From Leifsonia sp. Root227 (GTDB taxonomy: Bacteria > Actinomycetota > Actinomycetes > Actinomycetales > Microbacteriaceae), in contig NZ_LMIO01000004.1 of NCBI RefSeq assembly GCF_001428745.1, forward strand, positions 1 through 64,000: a DNA stretch of 64,000 bases, written 5' to 3'. Under the pieces are notes generated by a model. The model saw nothing but the letters and a program-made list of their open reading frames with translations. It ran no database searches and was not told where the DNA came from. How positions within the stretch are numbered: the stretch's first letter is position 1; each line of letters opens with the position of its first letter. Positions 1 to 10,017 of this stretch are shown one piece after another. The position numbers and the translations under genes are program-made.

Positions 1-90
1 GTTTTTGGCATTTGACATTGTGCACGCTGTTGAGTTCTCAAGGATCGGACGCTCCCACCATCCCGCATCACACGGTCAAAATGGGGCAAC
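1..90 (-). other. rRNA operon leader (16S gene expected left of the window)
   Basis: Read on the minus strand, positions 43-20 carry CCTTGAGAACTCAACAGCG followed by TGCAC. This is the conserved pre-16S leader motif of actinobacteria, thought to take part in rRNA antitermination and processing. The inner TTGAG-TT-CTCAA (30-41) is an inverted repeat. Two rRNA-type promoters lie just upstream and point the same way. The 16S gene itself is not in the window, so the link to rRNA is by motif only. Confidence 0.75.
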
Positions 91-96
91 CTGTCA

Positions 97-124
97 ACCT
101 TACCACTTTCAATCTGAATGTCAA
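97..124 (-). promoter_or_regulatory. rRNA promoter, proximal
   Basis: On the minus strand TTGACA (124-119) and TAAGGT (102-97) are separated by 16 bp. The -35 box is a perfect consensus, the strongest in the window, and transcription would start near 90 and run into the rRNA leader. Confidence 0.65.
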
Positions 125-216
125 CTCGGCCGATTCGCGATCCTCAGTGCATCATGACGATGCGACCGAACACGCGAGCCGAGCAACAAAACCAGCTCGA
201 AGAGTGAGGGGTTACC

Positions 217-253
217 ATCCTAAGCCGAATGGGCACGCTTGAACAAGTTCAAG
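217..253 (-). promoter_or_regulatory. rRNA promoter, distal, with palindrome over the -35
   Basis: On the minus strand TTGTTC (246-241) and TAGGAT (222-217) are 18 bp apart. The -35 lies inside CTTGAACAAGTTCAAG (238-253), an inverted repeat CTTGAAC-AA-GTTCAAG, which could be a regulator site. That role is inferred. Confidence 0.5.
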
Positions 254-255
254 TT

Positions 256-513
256 ACCGATAAGTTTAGGAGTTGGTCCCGCTTGAGGCCGGGGAGCAGT
301 TCCGCTCTCCCGCACCTTTGGGGTGACAAGTAAGTACTTTACGGACGTCTCGGTGGCGTCGCAAATCGCGCCTGCATCTCGGGCGTGTCGCTCGTTCGGC
401 AGCGCGCGTGCCCTCCCTCGGAGACGCAGAACACCCCGCGAGCCGGACCGTCGCGCGGGGCGGACGGTCGGATCAGCGGGGTGTTCGCAGATGGTGCAGA
501 GGCGCGAAGTGGC
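256..513. other. Intergenic region between the rRNA promoters and ccsB
   Basis: No credible gene. It contains a short hairpin (GGGAG/CTCCC type, around 290-311) and, at 429-486, a long imperfect inverted repeat whose outer arms are GAACACCCCGC (429-439) and GCGGGGTGTTC (476-486). Inner arms CCGGACCGTC and GACGGTCGG pair with one bulge. There is no T tract on either strand, so it is not a classical terminator, but it may end the ccsB operon transcript. Confidence 0.4.
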
Positions 514-1584
514 CTAGAGACCCGAGTATGCGTGGAGTCCCTTGAAGAAGACGTTGACGATGCCGAAGTTGAAGAGAACGGCGGCGAAGCCGATGATCGC
601 GAGCCACGCAGAACGCGAGCCGCGCCATCCGCGGGTCGCTCGGGCGTGGATGTAGCCGGCGTAGATCACCCAGATGATGAACGTCCAGACTTCCTTGGTG
701 TCCCAGCCCCAGTACCGACCCCAGGCCTTCTCGGCCCAGATCGCTCCGGCGATCAGCGTGAACGTCCAGGCGATGAAGCCGACGATGTTCACCCGGTATG
801 CGAGGTTCTCCAGAGCTGTCGACGTGGGAAGAGTCGCCAGGAACTTGAACTGCTGCGGTTGGGACTCTGCAACCTGCCGCTCGCGCCTGACCTGCAACAG
901 CTGCAGGCCGGACAGGGCGAAGCCGAGAGCGAAGAACGCCGTGCCGAGCACGGCGACGATGATGTGGATGACCAGCCAGTACGACTGGAGCGCCGGCTGC
1001 AACGGCACGACGGGAACGTAGTACCGCAGCAGCGCGATCCCCTGCAGGACGAGCACCAGACCCATCACGAAGGTGCCGAGATACTTGATGTCCCACTTGA
1101 GGTTGACCGCGAGGAAGACCCCGACGATGACGAGGGTCCCCGTCATCGAGAACTCCCACATGTTGGCCCACGGCACCCTGTCGGCCGCGATGCCGCGGAG
1201 GACGGTCGCCACGAGGTGGAAAGCGAATCCGATGATGGTGAGCACGAATGCCCAGCGGATCGACGCAGACGAGTCGGAGCCGTAGAGCAGGTCGTCCTCG
1301 ACCCTGTCGCTGATCCTCGCCGAGATCCTGCCGAGGGTGGAGGTTCCTCCTCGTCCGCCTGATCCGCCCGATCCCTCAGCCGTGATCGTCGCGGTCGTCG
1401 ACCTGGCTGGAGCAGCGGCCTGCGTTCGACGTGCGACCGCACTCGGGACGGTGGACGCCTCGACGGCCGTCGCCCGCGCGCCTCTTCGCGACAAATCGAG
1501 GGCGAACGCGATGAACGCCGCCGCATACATTCCCATGGCCGCGTAGATGAACACGGTCGATAGCTGAGCGAGGGTTTCGGTCAC
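514..1584 (-). CDS. ccsB: Cytochrome c biogenesis protein CcsB (ResC)
   Basis: Membrane subunit of the system II (Ccs) haem lyase, which with ResB carries haem across the membrane and attaches it to apocytochrome c. The 356-residue protein has an N-terminal anchor, a Gly/Ser/Thr-rich linker (about 35-85) and then a CcmF/CcsA-type membrane domain. The WGWDTKEVW signature near residue 295 is the tryptophan-rich haem-handling motif, and histidines stand in the flanking helices (FAFHL, LVIHI, YIHAR). Last gene of a five-gene operon, 9 nt after resB. Confidence 0.93.
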   Translation of the reverse strand: MTETLAQLSTVFIYAAMGMYAAAFIAFALDLSRRGARATAVEASTVPSAVARRTQAAAPARSTTATITAEGSGGSGGRGGTSTLGRISARISDRVEDDLLYGSDSSASIRWAFVLTIIGFAFHLVATVLRGIAADRVPWANMWEFSMTGTLVIVGVFLAVNLKWDIKYLGTFVMGLVLVLQGIALLRYYVPVVPLQPALQSYWLVIHIIVAVLGTAFFALGFALSGLQLLQVRRERQVAESQPQQFKFLATLPTSTALENLAYRVNIVGFIAWTFTLIAGAIWAEKAWGRYWGWDTKEVWTFIIWVIYAGYIHARATRGWRGSRSAWLAIIGFAAVLFNFGIVNVFFKGLHAYSGL

Positions 1585-1593
1585 GATGCAAGC

Positions 1594-3219
1594 CTAAGTG
1601 TTTCGGGGGCGGGTGAGGGCGTCGGCGTGATCGTCGGCGATGGACTGCACGGCGGCGGCGAGGTTCGGGTCCTCGCCTCGTGCGAGGCCGGCGTACTCGA
1701 GGGTGAGCGAGCCGTCCTCGTTCTCGATGGCTTTCACCCAGAGCCTACGCCGCGGCACGAAGAGCGCCACAAGCAGGCCGGCGAAGATCAGCACCGCGAA
1801 GGTCAGGACCCAGCCCTGTGCCGGGTCGTGGTGCACGTCGAGAGATGCATAGCGCTTCACACCGTCGAGGCTGACGGTGCCGAGGCCGTTCGGGAGCTCC
1901 ACCGTCTCGCCAGGACGGAGCTGCAGCGCCTTGGTCTTGGTCGGCGGCCCGGCGAGCTGCTTGAGCGTGTCGGTGTTGAGGCTGTAGACCGACTGCGGAA
2001 CGCCGCTGTCGACCCCGAGGTCACCGACATAGACGTTGAGGCTGAGCAGCGGGTCGTTCAAGCCGGGGAAGGTAGAGGTGAGTGCGCCCTTCGCCGTCGA
2101 GCTGTCTCCGACGGTCGGGTAGAAGAAGCCGATCATCCCGACCTGCTGCTTCAGGCCGTCCGGGACCTTCACGAAGCCGAGCGACGTGAGCCGCGCATCC
2201 TGAGGGAGGAACGGGATGGTGTCGGTGAAGGCGACCTTGCCGTCGGGGTCGCGCACGGTGATGGTCGGCGCATAGCCGTTGCCGAGGAGATAGACGTTCG
2301 TGCCCCCGATGGCGAGAGGTTCGTTGACCTTGATCGTGGTCGAGCTGGAGGTGTCGCCTGGGCCAGTGGTCGTGACGTGGGCCGTGTAGTCGAGCGGCTG
2401 GCCGATGGCGTTGTCGTTCTTGGTCTCGTACGCGACGTCGAGCTTGTCGACCTTGATCGAGAACGGCTGCAGCGTGGAGTCGCTGAAGAACCGGCCTGGG
2501 TTGAACGAGTTGTACGACGGCAGGCTGTTCACGAAGCTCTGACCCTCGACGACGACCTTCTGGCCGGTGAAGCCGAACCCGCCGCCGAGGCCGATCGCGA
2601 GGAGCACGCCGACGAGCGCCGTGTGGAAGACGAGGTTGCCTGTCTCGCGGAGGTAGCCGCGCTCGGCCGAGACCGACGTGGAGCGTGCATCCTGATAGAC
2701 GGCGACGCGATAGCCGGACTTCTTGAGGAGGTCGCGCGCAGCGGCGATCGGCTCAGGACCGTTCTCGCGCAGGTCGGCCGGAAGCGTTCGCGCCTGGAAG
2801 CCCGCCATCCTGGTGAGACGCACCGGCGTCTTCGGCGGCTTGGCCCGCAGTGCGTCGAAGTGGTGCTTGGTGCGCGGGATGATGCAGCCGATGAGGGATG
2901 CGAAGAGCAGGAGGTAGATCGCGGAGAACCACACCGACGTATAGACGTCGAACGCCTGGATCTTGTCGAGGAACGGCGCGATGTCCGGGTGGTCGGTGAA
3001 GTACTTGGTGACGCCGTTCGGGTCGGAGCTCCGCTGCGGGACGAGCGAACCAGGTACGGCGGCGATGGCGAGCAGCAGCAGGAGGAACAGCGCTGTGCGC
3101 ATGCTCGTGAGCTGTCGCCAGAACCACCGCAGCCAGCCGACGAAACCGAGCTTGGGCTGCTCGATCTCAGGCTGGTGCCGCGGAGGCGCCGAATCGATGT
3201 GGTCAGAGGGCCGGCTCAA
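1594..3219 (-). CDS. resB: Cytochrome c biogenesis protein ResB
   Basis: Partner of CcsB in system II cytochrome c maturation. The 541-residue protein has three N-terminal transmembrane segments (near 40-60, 95-115 and 195-215), a large extracytoplasmic domain and a last membrane segment near residue 470, the usual ResB layout. The first motif region TALFLLLLLAIAAVPGSLVPQ is characteristic. Its start overlaps the end of ccdA by 17 nt and ccsB follows after 9 nt, so the genes are co-transcribed. Confidence 0.92.
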   Translation of the reverse strand: MSRPSDHIDSAPPRHQPEIEQPKLGFVGWLRWFWRQLTSMRTALFLLLLLAIAAVPGSLVPQRSSDPNGVTKYFTDHPDIAPFLDKIQAFDVYTSVWFSAIYLLLFASLIGCIIPRTKHHFDALRAKPPKTPVRLTRMAGFQARTLPADLRENGPEPIAAARDLLKKSGYRVAVYQDARSTSVSAERGYLRETGNLVFHTALVGVLLAIGLGGGFGFTGQKVVVEGQSFVNSLPSYNSFNPGRFFSDSTLQPFSIKVDKLDVAYETKNDNAIGQPLDYTAHVTTTGPGDTSSSTTIKVNEPLAIGGTNVYLLGNGYAPTITVRDPDGKVAFTDTIPFLPQDARLTSLGFVKVPDGLKQQVGMIGFFYPTVGDSSTAKGALTSTFPGLNDPLLSLNVYVGDLGVDSGVPQSVYSLNTDTLKQLAGPPTKTKALQLRPGETVELPNGLGTVSLDGVKRYASLDVHHDPAQGWVLTFAVLIFAGLLVALFVPRRRLWVKAIENEDGSLTLEYAGLARGEDPNLAAAVQSIADDHADALTRPRNT

Positions 3220-3943
3220 AACCTTGTATCACCGCCAGGAATTGGGACATGAGCTGGCTCCAGATGCCGGAGGCCATGAGGATGCCGATGATGACGAGCA
3301 GAACGCCGCCGATGATGTTGATGACACGGATGTGCCGCTTGAGGAAGGCGACGGACCCGGCGACCCAGTCGAAGCCGAGGGCGACGAGAAGGAACGGGAT
3401 GCCGAGGCCGATGCAGTAGAAGAGGCCGAGCAGGGCGCCGCGCCACGGCGACCCGCTGCCCACGCTGAGAGCGCTGATCGCGGCGAGGGTCGGGCCGATG
3501 CACGGCGTCCAGCCGAGGCCGAAGACGATGCCGAGCAGCGGCGCGCCGATGAGGCCGGTCGCAGGACGCCAGGTGGGCTTGATGGTGCGCTGCAGGAACG
3601 AGAACTGGCCGATGAAGACGAGGCCCATCGCGATGACGAGGACGCCCAGGATGCGGATGACGACCTCCTGCCACCGGACGAGCCACAGTCCCAGAGCGCC
3701 GAACGCCGCTCCGTACGCGATGAACACGATGGCGAAGCCGAGGATGAAGAGGGAGACGCCGGTGAGCAGGCGCGAGCGGTCGCGCTTGGCGCCCAGGTCG
3801 GTGAATCCGCCGACGTATGCGAGGTAGCCCGGCACGAGCGGCAGCACGCACGGCGACGCGAACGAGACGAGACCGGCGAGGACGGCGACCGGCAGCGCGA
3901 AAAGCAGCTGGCCGCTGAAGACGATCTCTCCGACTCCGCCCAC
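3203..3943 (-). CDS. ccdA: Cytochrome c biogenesis protein CcdA
   Basis: Polytopic membrane protein that passes electrons from cytoplasmic thioredoxin to the extracytoplasmic thioredoxin-like ResA. 246 residues with about six membrane helices. Both redox cysteine contexts are present: SPCVLPLVPGYLAYVGG in the first helix and GWTPCIGPTLAA in the fourth. GTG start, 1 nt after the resA stop, which places it as the electron donor for the neighbouring gene product. Confidence 0.94.
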   Translation of the reverse strand: MGGVGEIVFSGQLLFALPVAVLAGLVSFASPCVLPLVPGYLAYVGGFTDLGAKRDRSRLLTGVSLFILGFAIVFIAYGAAFGALGLWLVRWQEVVIRILGVLVIAMGLVFIGQFSFLQRTIKPTWRPATGLIGAPLLGIVFGLGWTPCIGPTLAAISALSVGSGSPWRGALLGLFYCIGLGIPFLLVALGFDWVAGSVAFLKRHIRVINIIGGVLLVIIGILMASGIWSQLMSQFLAVIQGFEPAL

Positions 3944-3944
3944 G

Positions 3945-4553
3945 TCAGTGTGTCTCGGCGACGGCGTCGGAGATGAGCGAGTTCAGCGTGCTGGCGTCGG
4001 GAAGGGCACCGAGGATGCGCGCGGCGACCCTGCCCTTCTTGTCGATGACGAGCGTGGTCGGCGTCGCCTTCGGCGGAACGGTCTTGCTGAAGGCGAGCAG
4101 CACGGAGCCGGTGTCGCGATCGAGGACGGACGGGTATGTGACGCCCTTGTCCTTCTCGAAGCTCGCTGCGGTGCTCTCGGTGTCGTAGAGGTTCACCCCG
4201 AGGAAGTCGACGCCCTTGCCCTTGTACTTCTGGTACAGCGACTCGAGGAACGGAGCCTCGACCCGGCACGGCGGGCATCCCGCGTACCAGAAGTTGACGA
4301 CGAGCACGTCTCCCGCGTAGTCCTTCGAGGAGACAGGGGTGCCGTCTGCGAGCGTGCCGCTGAAGTCGACCGCCGCCCCGCGGTTGTCCGCCGCGAACTC
4401 GCTGACGGTGCCGTCGCCAGCGATGTAGTTCTGGCCTGTACCGGCGCGGTACTGCTCGGCGAGGCCGTCGGAGGACGTGCATCCGCTGAGGACCAGAGCG
4501 GCGGACGCCGCGACGGCCGCGAGCGGGAGGAGGAAGCGGGAACGGCGGTTCAC
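3945..4553 (-). CDS. resA: Thiol-disulfide oxidoreductase lipoprotein (ResA/TlpA)
   Basis: Extracytoplasmic thioredoxin-like lipoprotein that reduces the haem-binding cysteines of apocytochrome c. 202 residues. The N-terminus is basic, then hydrophobic, ending in lipobox LSGC with Cys25 as the lipidation site. The thioredoxin active site is FWYAGCPPC with Cys93 and Cys96. GTG start overlaps the stop of the preceding phosphatase gene by 4 nt (GTGA), so translation is coupled. Confidence 0.93.
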   Translation of the reverse strand: MNRRSRFLLPLAAVAASAALVLSGCTSSDGLAEQYRAGTGQNYIAGDGTVSEFAADNRGAAVDFSGTLADGTPVSSKDYAGDVLVVNFWYAGCPPCRVEAPFLESLYQKYKGKGVDFLGVNLYDTESTAASFEKDKGVTYPSVLDRDTGSVLLAFSKTVPPKATPTTLVIDKKGRVAARILGALPDASTLNSLISDAVAETH

Positions 4554-5332
4554 ACGGCCCCCACATCGGTCGCGGTGGAATTCAGCTCGGCCGCCGGTTC
4601 GACGTAGCCGACCTCGATGATGCGCACGACGGGCGCTCCGTTCTCGGGGTGAGCAGATTCGGGGTGCGCCTGCTCGGGGTGCGCAGAATCAGGGTGCGCC
4701 CGCTCGGGATGTGCCTGCTCGGGAGGCGCCTGCTCGGCTCGGGGAGACGCGGCGGGCTGTTCCTCCGGCTCCACGATGGTCCGCTCGAACGTTGTGATGC
4801 TCGACAGGGCGCAGCGCCGCTTGCGCGGGTCGTGCCAGAAGCGCTCGCCGGCGACGGACAGATGCATGACCCAGATCGGAAGCTGATGACTGACCAGGAC
4901 CACATCGCCGGACTCGACGGAGTCGAACGCGTCGTCGATGGCCGCGAGCATCCGCTTCTCGATGCGCGAATACGCTTCGCCCCAGCTCGGCCGGGCCGGG
5001 TTGATGAGGAACGGCCAGTTGACGGGCTTCTTCAGCGCCCTGGACATGACGGTGCCCTCGAAGTGGTTGGTCGGCTCGATGATGCGGTCTTCGATCCGTG
5101 CATCCAGGTCGAATGCCGATGCGATCGGCGCCGCCGATTCGCGCGTGCGCTGGAGAGGGGACGCCAGAAGCGCGGAGATCGGGCGTTCGCGCCCGATCAG
5201 TTCGTCCGCTGCCGCAGCGGCCATTCTGTGACCGAGTTTGGAGAGGCCGAAACCCGGCAGCCTGCCGTACAGGATGCCGTCGGGGTTGAACACCTCTCCG
5301 TGACGGACGAGGTGAACCTGGCTTGCTACCAC
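4550..5332 (-). CDS. Histidine phosphatase (phosphoglycerate-mutase family) with pentapeptide-repeat tail
   Basis: Catalytic motif LVRHGEVFNPDGILYGR at the N-terminus holds the phospho-accepting His and RHG signature; the second catalytic His is in VLVSHQLPIWVMH. Substrate unknown. After about residue 190 the protein leaves the family fold and has six proline-rich pentapeptides (EQAHP, ERAHP, DSAHP, EQAHP, ESAHP type). GTG start with TAGACT (5344-5339) and a 6-nt gap to the start codon, so this is probably the leaderless first gene of the cytochrome c operon. Why a phosphatase leads this operon is not clear. Confidence 0.85.
   Translation of the reverse strand: MVASQVHLVRHGEVFNPDGILYGRLPGFGLSKLGHRMAAAAADELIGRERPISALLASPLQRTRESAAPIASAFDLDARIEDRIIEPTNHFEGTVMSRALKKPVNWPFLINPARPSWGEAYSRIEKRMLAAIDDAFDSVESGDVVLVSHQLPIWVMHLSVAGERFWHDPRKRRCALSSITTFERTIVEPEEQPAASPRAEQAPPEQAHPERAHPDSAHPEQAHPESAHPENGAPVVRIIEVGYVEPAAELNSTATDVGAV
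4644..4733 (-). repeat. Six 15-bp tandem repeats inside the phosphatase gene
   Basis: Six consecutive 15-bp units (first bases at 4644, 4659, 4674, 4689, 4704, 4719), each close to TCGGGGTGCGCCTGC on the plus strand. In the phosphatase frame each codes for one charged/Ala-His-Pro pentapeptide. Units are similar but not identical, so they are old enough to have diverged yet keep the frame. Confidence 0.85.
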
Positions 5333-5438
5333 GCGACCAGTCTACGGAGGCGTTTCCCTTGAATTCACTGAGCGCTGGCACGGGAGGCTCCTGGACGGGC
5401 CGCCCGGCCTGTAGTGGCGGACGGTAGGCTTGTGGCTC

Positions 5439-6767
<1,329 letters not shown>

Positions 6768-7499
6768 CGCCTGGCGCGGGCATGGCCATCCAGTGGTCGC
6801 CCGCGACCAGGATGTGCCCGAGGAAGCGCAGACCGATGGTGGCCGCCGCCTGATCGAGGCGCCGAGTGAGCATGAGGTCGGCGACGCTCGGCTCGAGCGT
6901 GCCGCCAGGGTGGTTGTGGGCGACGGCGAACGACCGGCCGCCTCTCGTGAGGACGGCCTGCAGGACATCTGCGGGCTGGACGGAGACGTCGTCGACTCCT
7001 CCATCGCGGACGAGCACGAGTTCGAGCGGGCGCGAGGCGCGATCCGCGACAACGACGACGAAGCGTTCGCCGTCTCTGTGCAGCAGTTCGGGGCGGACGA
7101 GGCGAGCAACGGCCTCGTGGTCGACCAGCCTGGTCCACGACGACGACGCTCCGGCGCGCCGCCAGATCTCGGTGATGGCCACGAGCCTGCCCGCCGTGGC
7201 CGGCCCGACCCCTGGCAGGTTCTCGAGCCGCGCGAAGTCCATCGTCGCGAGGCCGGGGAAACCTCCCGTGCGCCGGAGGATCGAACGGGAGAGCGCGAGC
7301 ACGCTCCGGCCGGACTGGCCGGAGCCGAGCACCAGGGCGAGCACTTCGTCGTCGGTGAGGGACCCGACGCCGATGCGCCGCATTCGCTCGCGCGGTCTGT
7401 CGTGGTGGGGAACATTCGCTAGTGACTCCTCGTCTTCCTCGTCGGACATGAGCCAAAGGTAGAAGCGCGCAGGGACCCCCACCGGTCCCCTCCCGAATC

Positions 7500-7525
7500 T
7501 GTGGATAACCGAAGGATGTGGACAA
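7500..7525 (-). promoter_or_regulatory. Two DnaA boxes
   Basis: TGTGGATAA (7500-7508) is the complement of TTATCCACA, the classic DnaA box. TGTGGACAA (7517-7525) is the complement of TTGTCCACA, the form favoured in high-GC actinobacteria. Both have the same orientation, 17 bp apart start to start, in the 195-bp gap between radC and the thiolase gene. Confidence 0.55.
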
Positions 7526-7644
7526 CAGCGAGACGTCGACCCGGCGCGCCGGTGTGACAATGGGAGGGAATCCGGCCACAAGCCGGACAGCGCCGCGGCC
7601 ATGCCGCGGCAGAGAAGCCACACGAAGGCAACGAAGGAGTCGCC

Positions 7645-8832
7645 ATGACCAGTCCGCAGGACGTCGTCATCCTGTCCGCCGCCCGCACTCCGCAGGGCAA
7701 GATCCTGGGGGCTCTCGCCACCCAGTCCGCGGTGCAATTGGGCGCCGTCGCGCTGCGCAAGGCGCTGGACGAGTCCGGCGTCGGCGCGGATGCGGTGGAC
7801 GCGGTGATCTTCGGACAGGTGCTGCAGGCGGGGGCCGGCCAGAACCCGGCGCGACAGACGGCCATCGCTGCCGGCATCGGCTGGAACGTGCCAGCGGTGA
7901 CGATCAACAAGGTGTGCCTCTCCGGGCTGGCGGCGGTGATCGACGCGGCACGGCTGATCCGCGCGGGCGAGGCGACAGTGGTGGTCGCGGGCGGCCAGGA
8001 GTCGATGACGAACGCGCCGCACGTGCTCCCCGGTTCGCGGAAAGGCTGGACGTACGGGTCGATCGCAGCGCTCGACTCTGCCGCGCACGACGGGCTGACG
8101 GATGCGTTCGACGGGATCTCGATGGGCGCATCCACCGAGGGATACACCTCGAAGCTCGGACTCACGCGCGAGGCGCAGGACGCGTTCGCCGCGTCATCGC
8201 ACCAGCGTGCCGGTGCGGCAGCCGCCTCCGGAGTGTTCGACGACGAGATCGCGCCGGTGAGCATCCCGCAGCGGAAGGGCGATCCTGTCGTCGTGAGCGC
8301 GGACGAAGGGGTGCGACCGAACTCGACGGCGGAGACGCTGGCCGGGCTGCGCCCGAGCTTCGCGGAGGGAGGCACGCTCACGGCGGGCAACTCGTCGCCC
8401 CTGAGCGACGGCGCCGCGGCGCTGGTGCTGACCAGCCGCGAGAACGCGGAACGGCTCGGGCTGGAGTGGCTGGCGGTGGTCGGTGCGTCCGGTCAGGTGG
8501 CCGGGCCGGACAACTCGCTGCACTCTCAGCCGTCGAACGCCATCGCTGCCGCCCTCGGCCGCGCAGAGTGGTCGGTCGACGAGCTGGACTTCGTGGAGAT
8601 CAACGAGGCGTTCGCCGCTGTCGCGCTGCAGTCGATGGCCGACCTGGGGCTGGATGCGGTGCGGGTGAACATCCACGGTGGCGCGATCGCGCTCGGACAC
8701 CCGATCGGCGCATCCGGAGCCCGGCTGGCCGGGACGGCCGCGCACGAGTTGGCGCGGCGCGGGAGCGGCAAGGCGGCGGTGGCCCTGTGCGGAGGCGGCG
8801 GGCAGGGCGAAGCGCTGCTGCTGTGGCGCTAG
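7645..8832 (+). CDS. Acetyl-CoA C-acetyltransferase (thiolase)
   Basis: Condenses or cleaves acyl-CoA units. 395 residues, normal thiolase length. The acyl-accepting nucleophile is Cys91 in NKVCLSGL, the GHP motif has His352 in GGAIALGHPIGASG, and the catalytic base is Cys382 in ALCGGGGQG. Ribosome site GAAGGAG stands 5 nt before the ATG. Its neighbour on the opposite strand is the methylcitrate operon, so the region as a whole handles acyl-CoA and propionyl-CoA flow; the exact chain-length preference cannot be told. Confidence 0.92.
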   Translation: MTSPQDVVILSAARTPQGKILGALATQSAVQLGAVALRKALDESGVGADAVDAVIFGQVLQAGAGQNPARQTAIAAGIGWNVPAVTINKVCLSGLAAVIDAARLIRAGEATVVVAGGQESMTNAPHVLPGSRKGWTYGSIAALDSAAHDGLTDAFDGISMGASTEGYTSKLGLTREAQDAFAASSHQRAGAAAASGVFDDEIAPVSIPQRKGDPVVVSADEGVRPNSTAETLAGLRPSFAEGGTLTAGNSSPLSDGAAALVLTSRENAERLGLEWLAVVGASGQVAGPDNSLHSQPSNAIAAALGRAEWSVDELDFVEINEAFAAVALQSMADLGLDAVRVNIHGGAIALGHPIGASGARLAGTAAHELARRGSGKAAVALCGGGGQGEALLLWR

Positions 8833-8853
8833 CGCGGCCGTGCCCGACGAACG

Positions 8854-9984
8854 TCAGTCGTTGGGGAGGTGACGCTCCTCCGCCCCGTTGTAGAGGGAGA
8901 GCGGACGGATGAGGGAGTTGGACGCGTACTGCTCGAAGACGTGCGCAGTCCAGCCGGTGACGCGGGCCGCCGCGAAGAGCGGGGTGAACGTCGCGGTGTC
9001 GAAGCCCATCAGGTTGTATGCGGGGCCCGACGGGTAGTCGAGGTTCGGCTTGATGTTCTTGCGCTCGTTCATCGCAGTCTCGAGGGCGTTGTAGAGGTCG
9101 AGCATGTCCTTGCGGTCGTAGTGCTCCGCCAGCTTCTCCAGCGCGGCCTTCATGGTGGGCACGCGGGAGTCGCCGTTCTTGTACACGCGGTGCCCGAAGC
9201 CCATGATCTTGCGCTTGGCGGAGAGGGCGTCGTCCAGCCACTCCTCCGCGCGGTCGGCCACCTCGATCTCGTCGAAGGCGTGCATCACGGCCTCGTTCGC
9301 GCCACCGTGCAGCGGGCCCTTGAGCGCGCCGATCGCACCTGTGACGGCTGAGTACACGTCCGACAGTGTGGATGCGATCACCCGCGCCGTGAACGTCGAG
9401 GCGTTGAACGAGTGCTCGGCGTACAGCACCAGCGAGACGCGGAACGCATCCACCACCACGTCGTCCGGGAGCTCGCCGAACGTCATCCAGAGGAAGTTGC
9501 TGGAATAGTCGAGGTCATCGCGCGGCTCGACGGGCTCCAGGCCGCGGCGGCGGCGCTGGTCGTAGGCGACGATGGTCGGCAGCTGGGCCAGCAGGTACAC
9601 GGCGCGCCCGAGGTTCAGGTCGGGGTCGAGGATGCCGTCCGTCTGCCCGAGCGTGTCGTCGAGGCTGCCGAGGTGGCTGACCGCCGTGCGCACCACATCC
9701 ATCGGGTGCGCGGCCACCGGGATGTCGTCGATGGCGCGCTTGGTGCGCTCGTCGAGCGCTCTCATCGAGCGCTCAAGGGTCGCGAACGTGGCGAGCTCGT
9801 CGTCGGCGGGCAGTTCGCCGTGCCAGAGAAGGAAGGCGACCTCCTCGAACGAGCAGTTCGCGGCGAGCTCCTGCACCGGATATCCCCGGTAGAGCAGCGA
9901 ATTCGTCTCGGGGTTGACGCTCGAAATTGCGGTGGTGTCGACCACCACACCGGCGAGGCCCTTGTGGATCTCGGGGTCGGTCAT
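8854..9984 (-). CDS. prpC: 2-Methylcitrate synthase / citrate synthase
   Basis: Joins propionyl-CoA with oxaloacetate to give 2-methylcitrate. 376 residues, with the citrate synthase His in GPLHGGANEAV and the second His in GFGHRVYKNGDSR. The sequence is of the short type II-like form shared by methylcitrate and citrate synthases, and the prpDB context decides for methylcitrate. AAGGAG ribosome site before ATG, 33 nt after prpB. Confidence 0.92.
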   Translation of the reverse strand: MTDPEIHKGLAGVVVDTTAISSVNPETNSLLYRGYPVQELAANCSFEEVAFLLWHGELPADDELATFATLERSMRALDERTKRAIDDIPVAAHPMDVVRTAVSHLGSLDDTLGQTDGILDPDLNLGRAVYLLAQLPTIVAYDQRRRRGLEPVEPRDDLDYSSNFLWMTFGELPDDVVVDAFRVSLVLYAEHSFNASTFTARVIASTLSDVYSAVTGAIGALKGPLHGGANEAVMHAFDEIEVADRAEEWLDDALSAKRKIMGFGHRVYKNGDSRVPTMKAALEKLAEHYDRKDMLDLYNALETAMNERKNIKPNLDYPSGPAYNLMGFDTATFTPLFAAARVTGWTAHVFEQYASNSLIRPLSLYNGAEERHLPND

Positions 9985-10017
9985 TGCTGCTCCTTCGCTG
10001 CTGCCGGTCGCGCGCTC

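Noticed and set aside
385..1362. Long plus-strand open frame opposite ccsB
   Set aside because: Antisense shadow in GC-rich DNA: low-complexity Arg/Asp/Glu/Gly sequence with no family, while ccsB on the other strand is clear.
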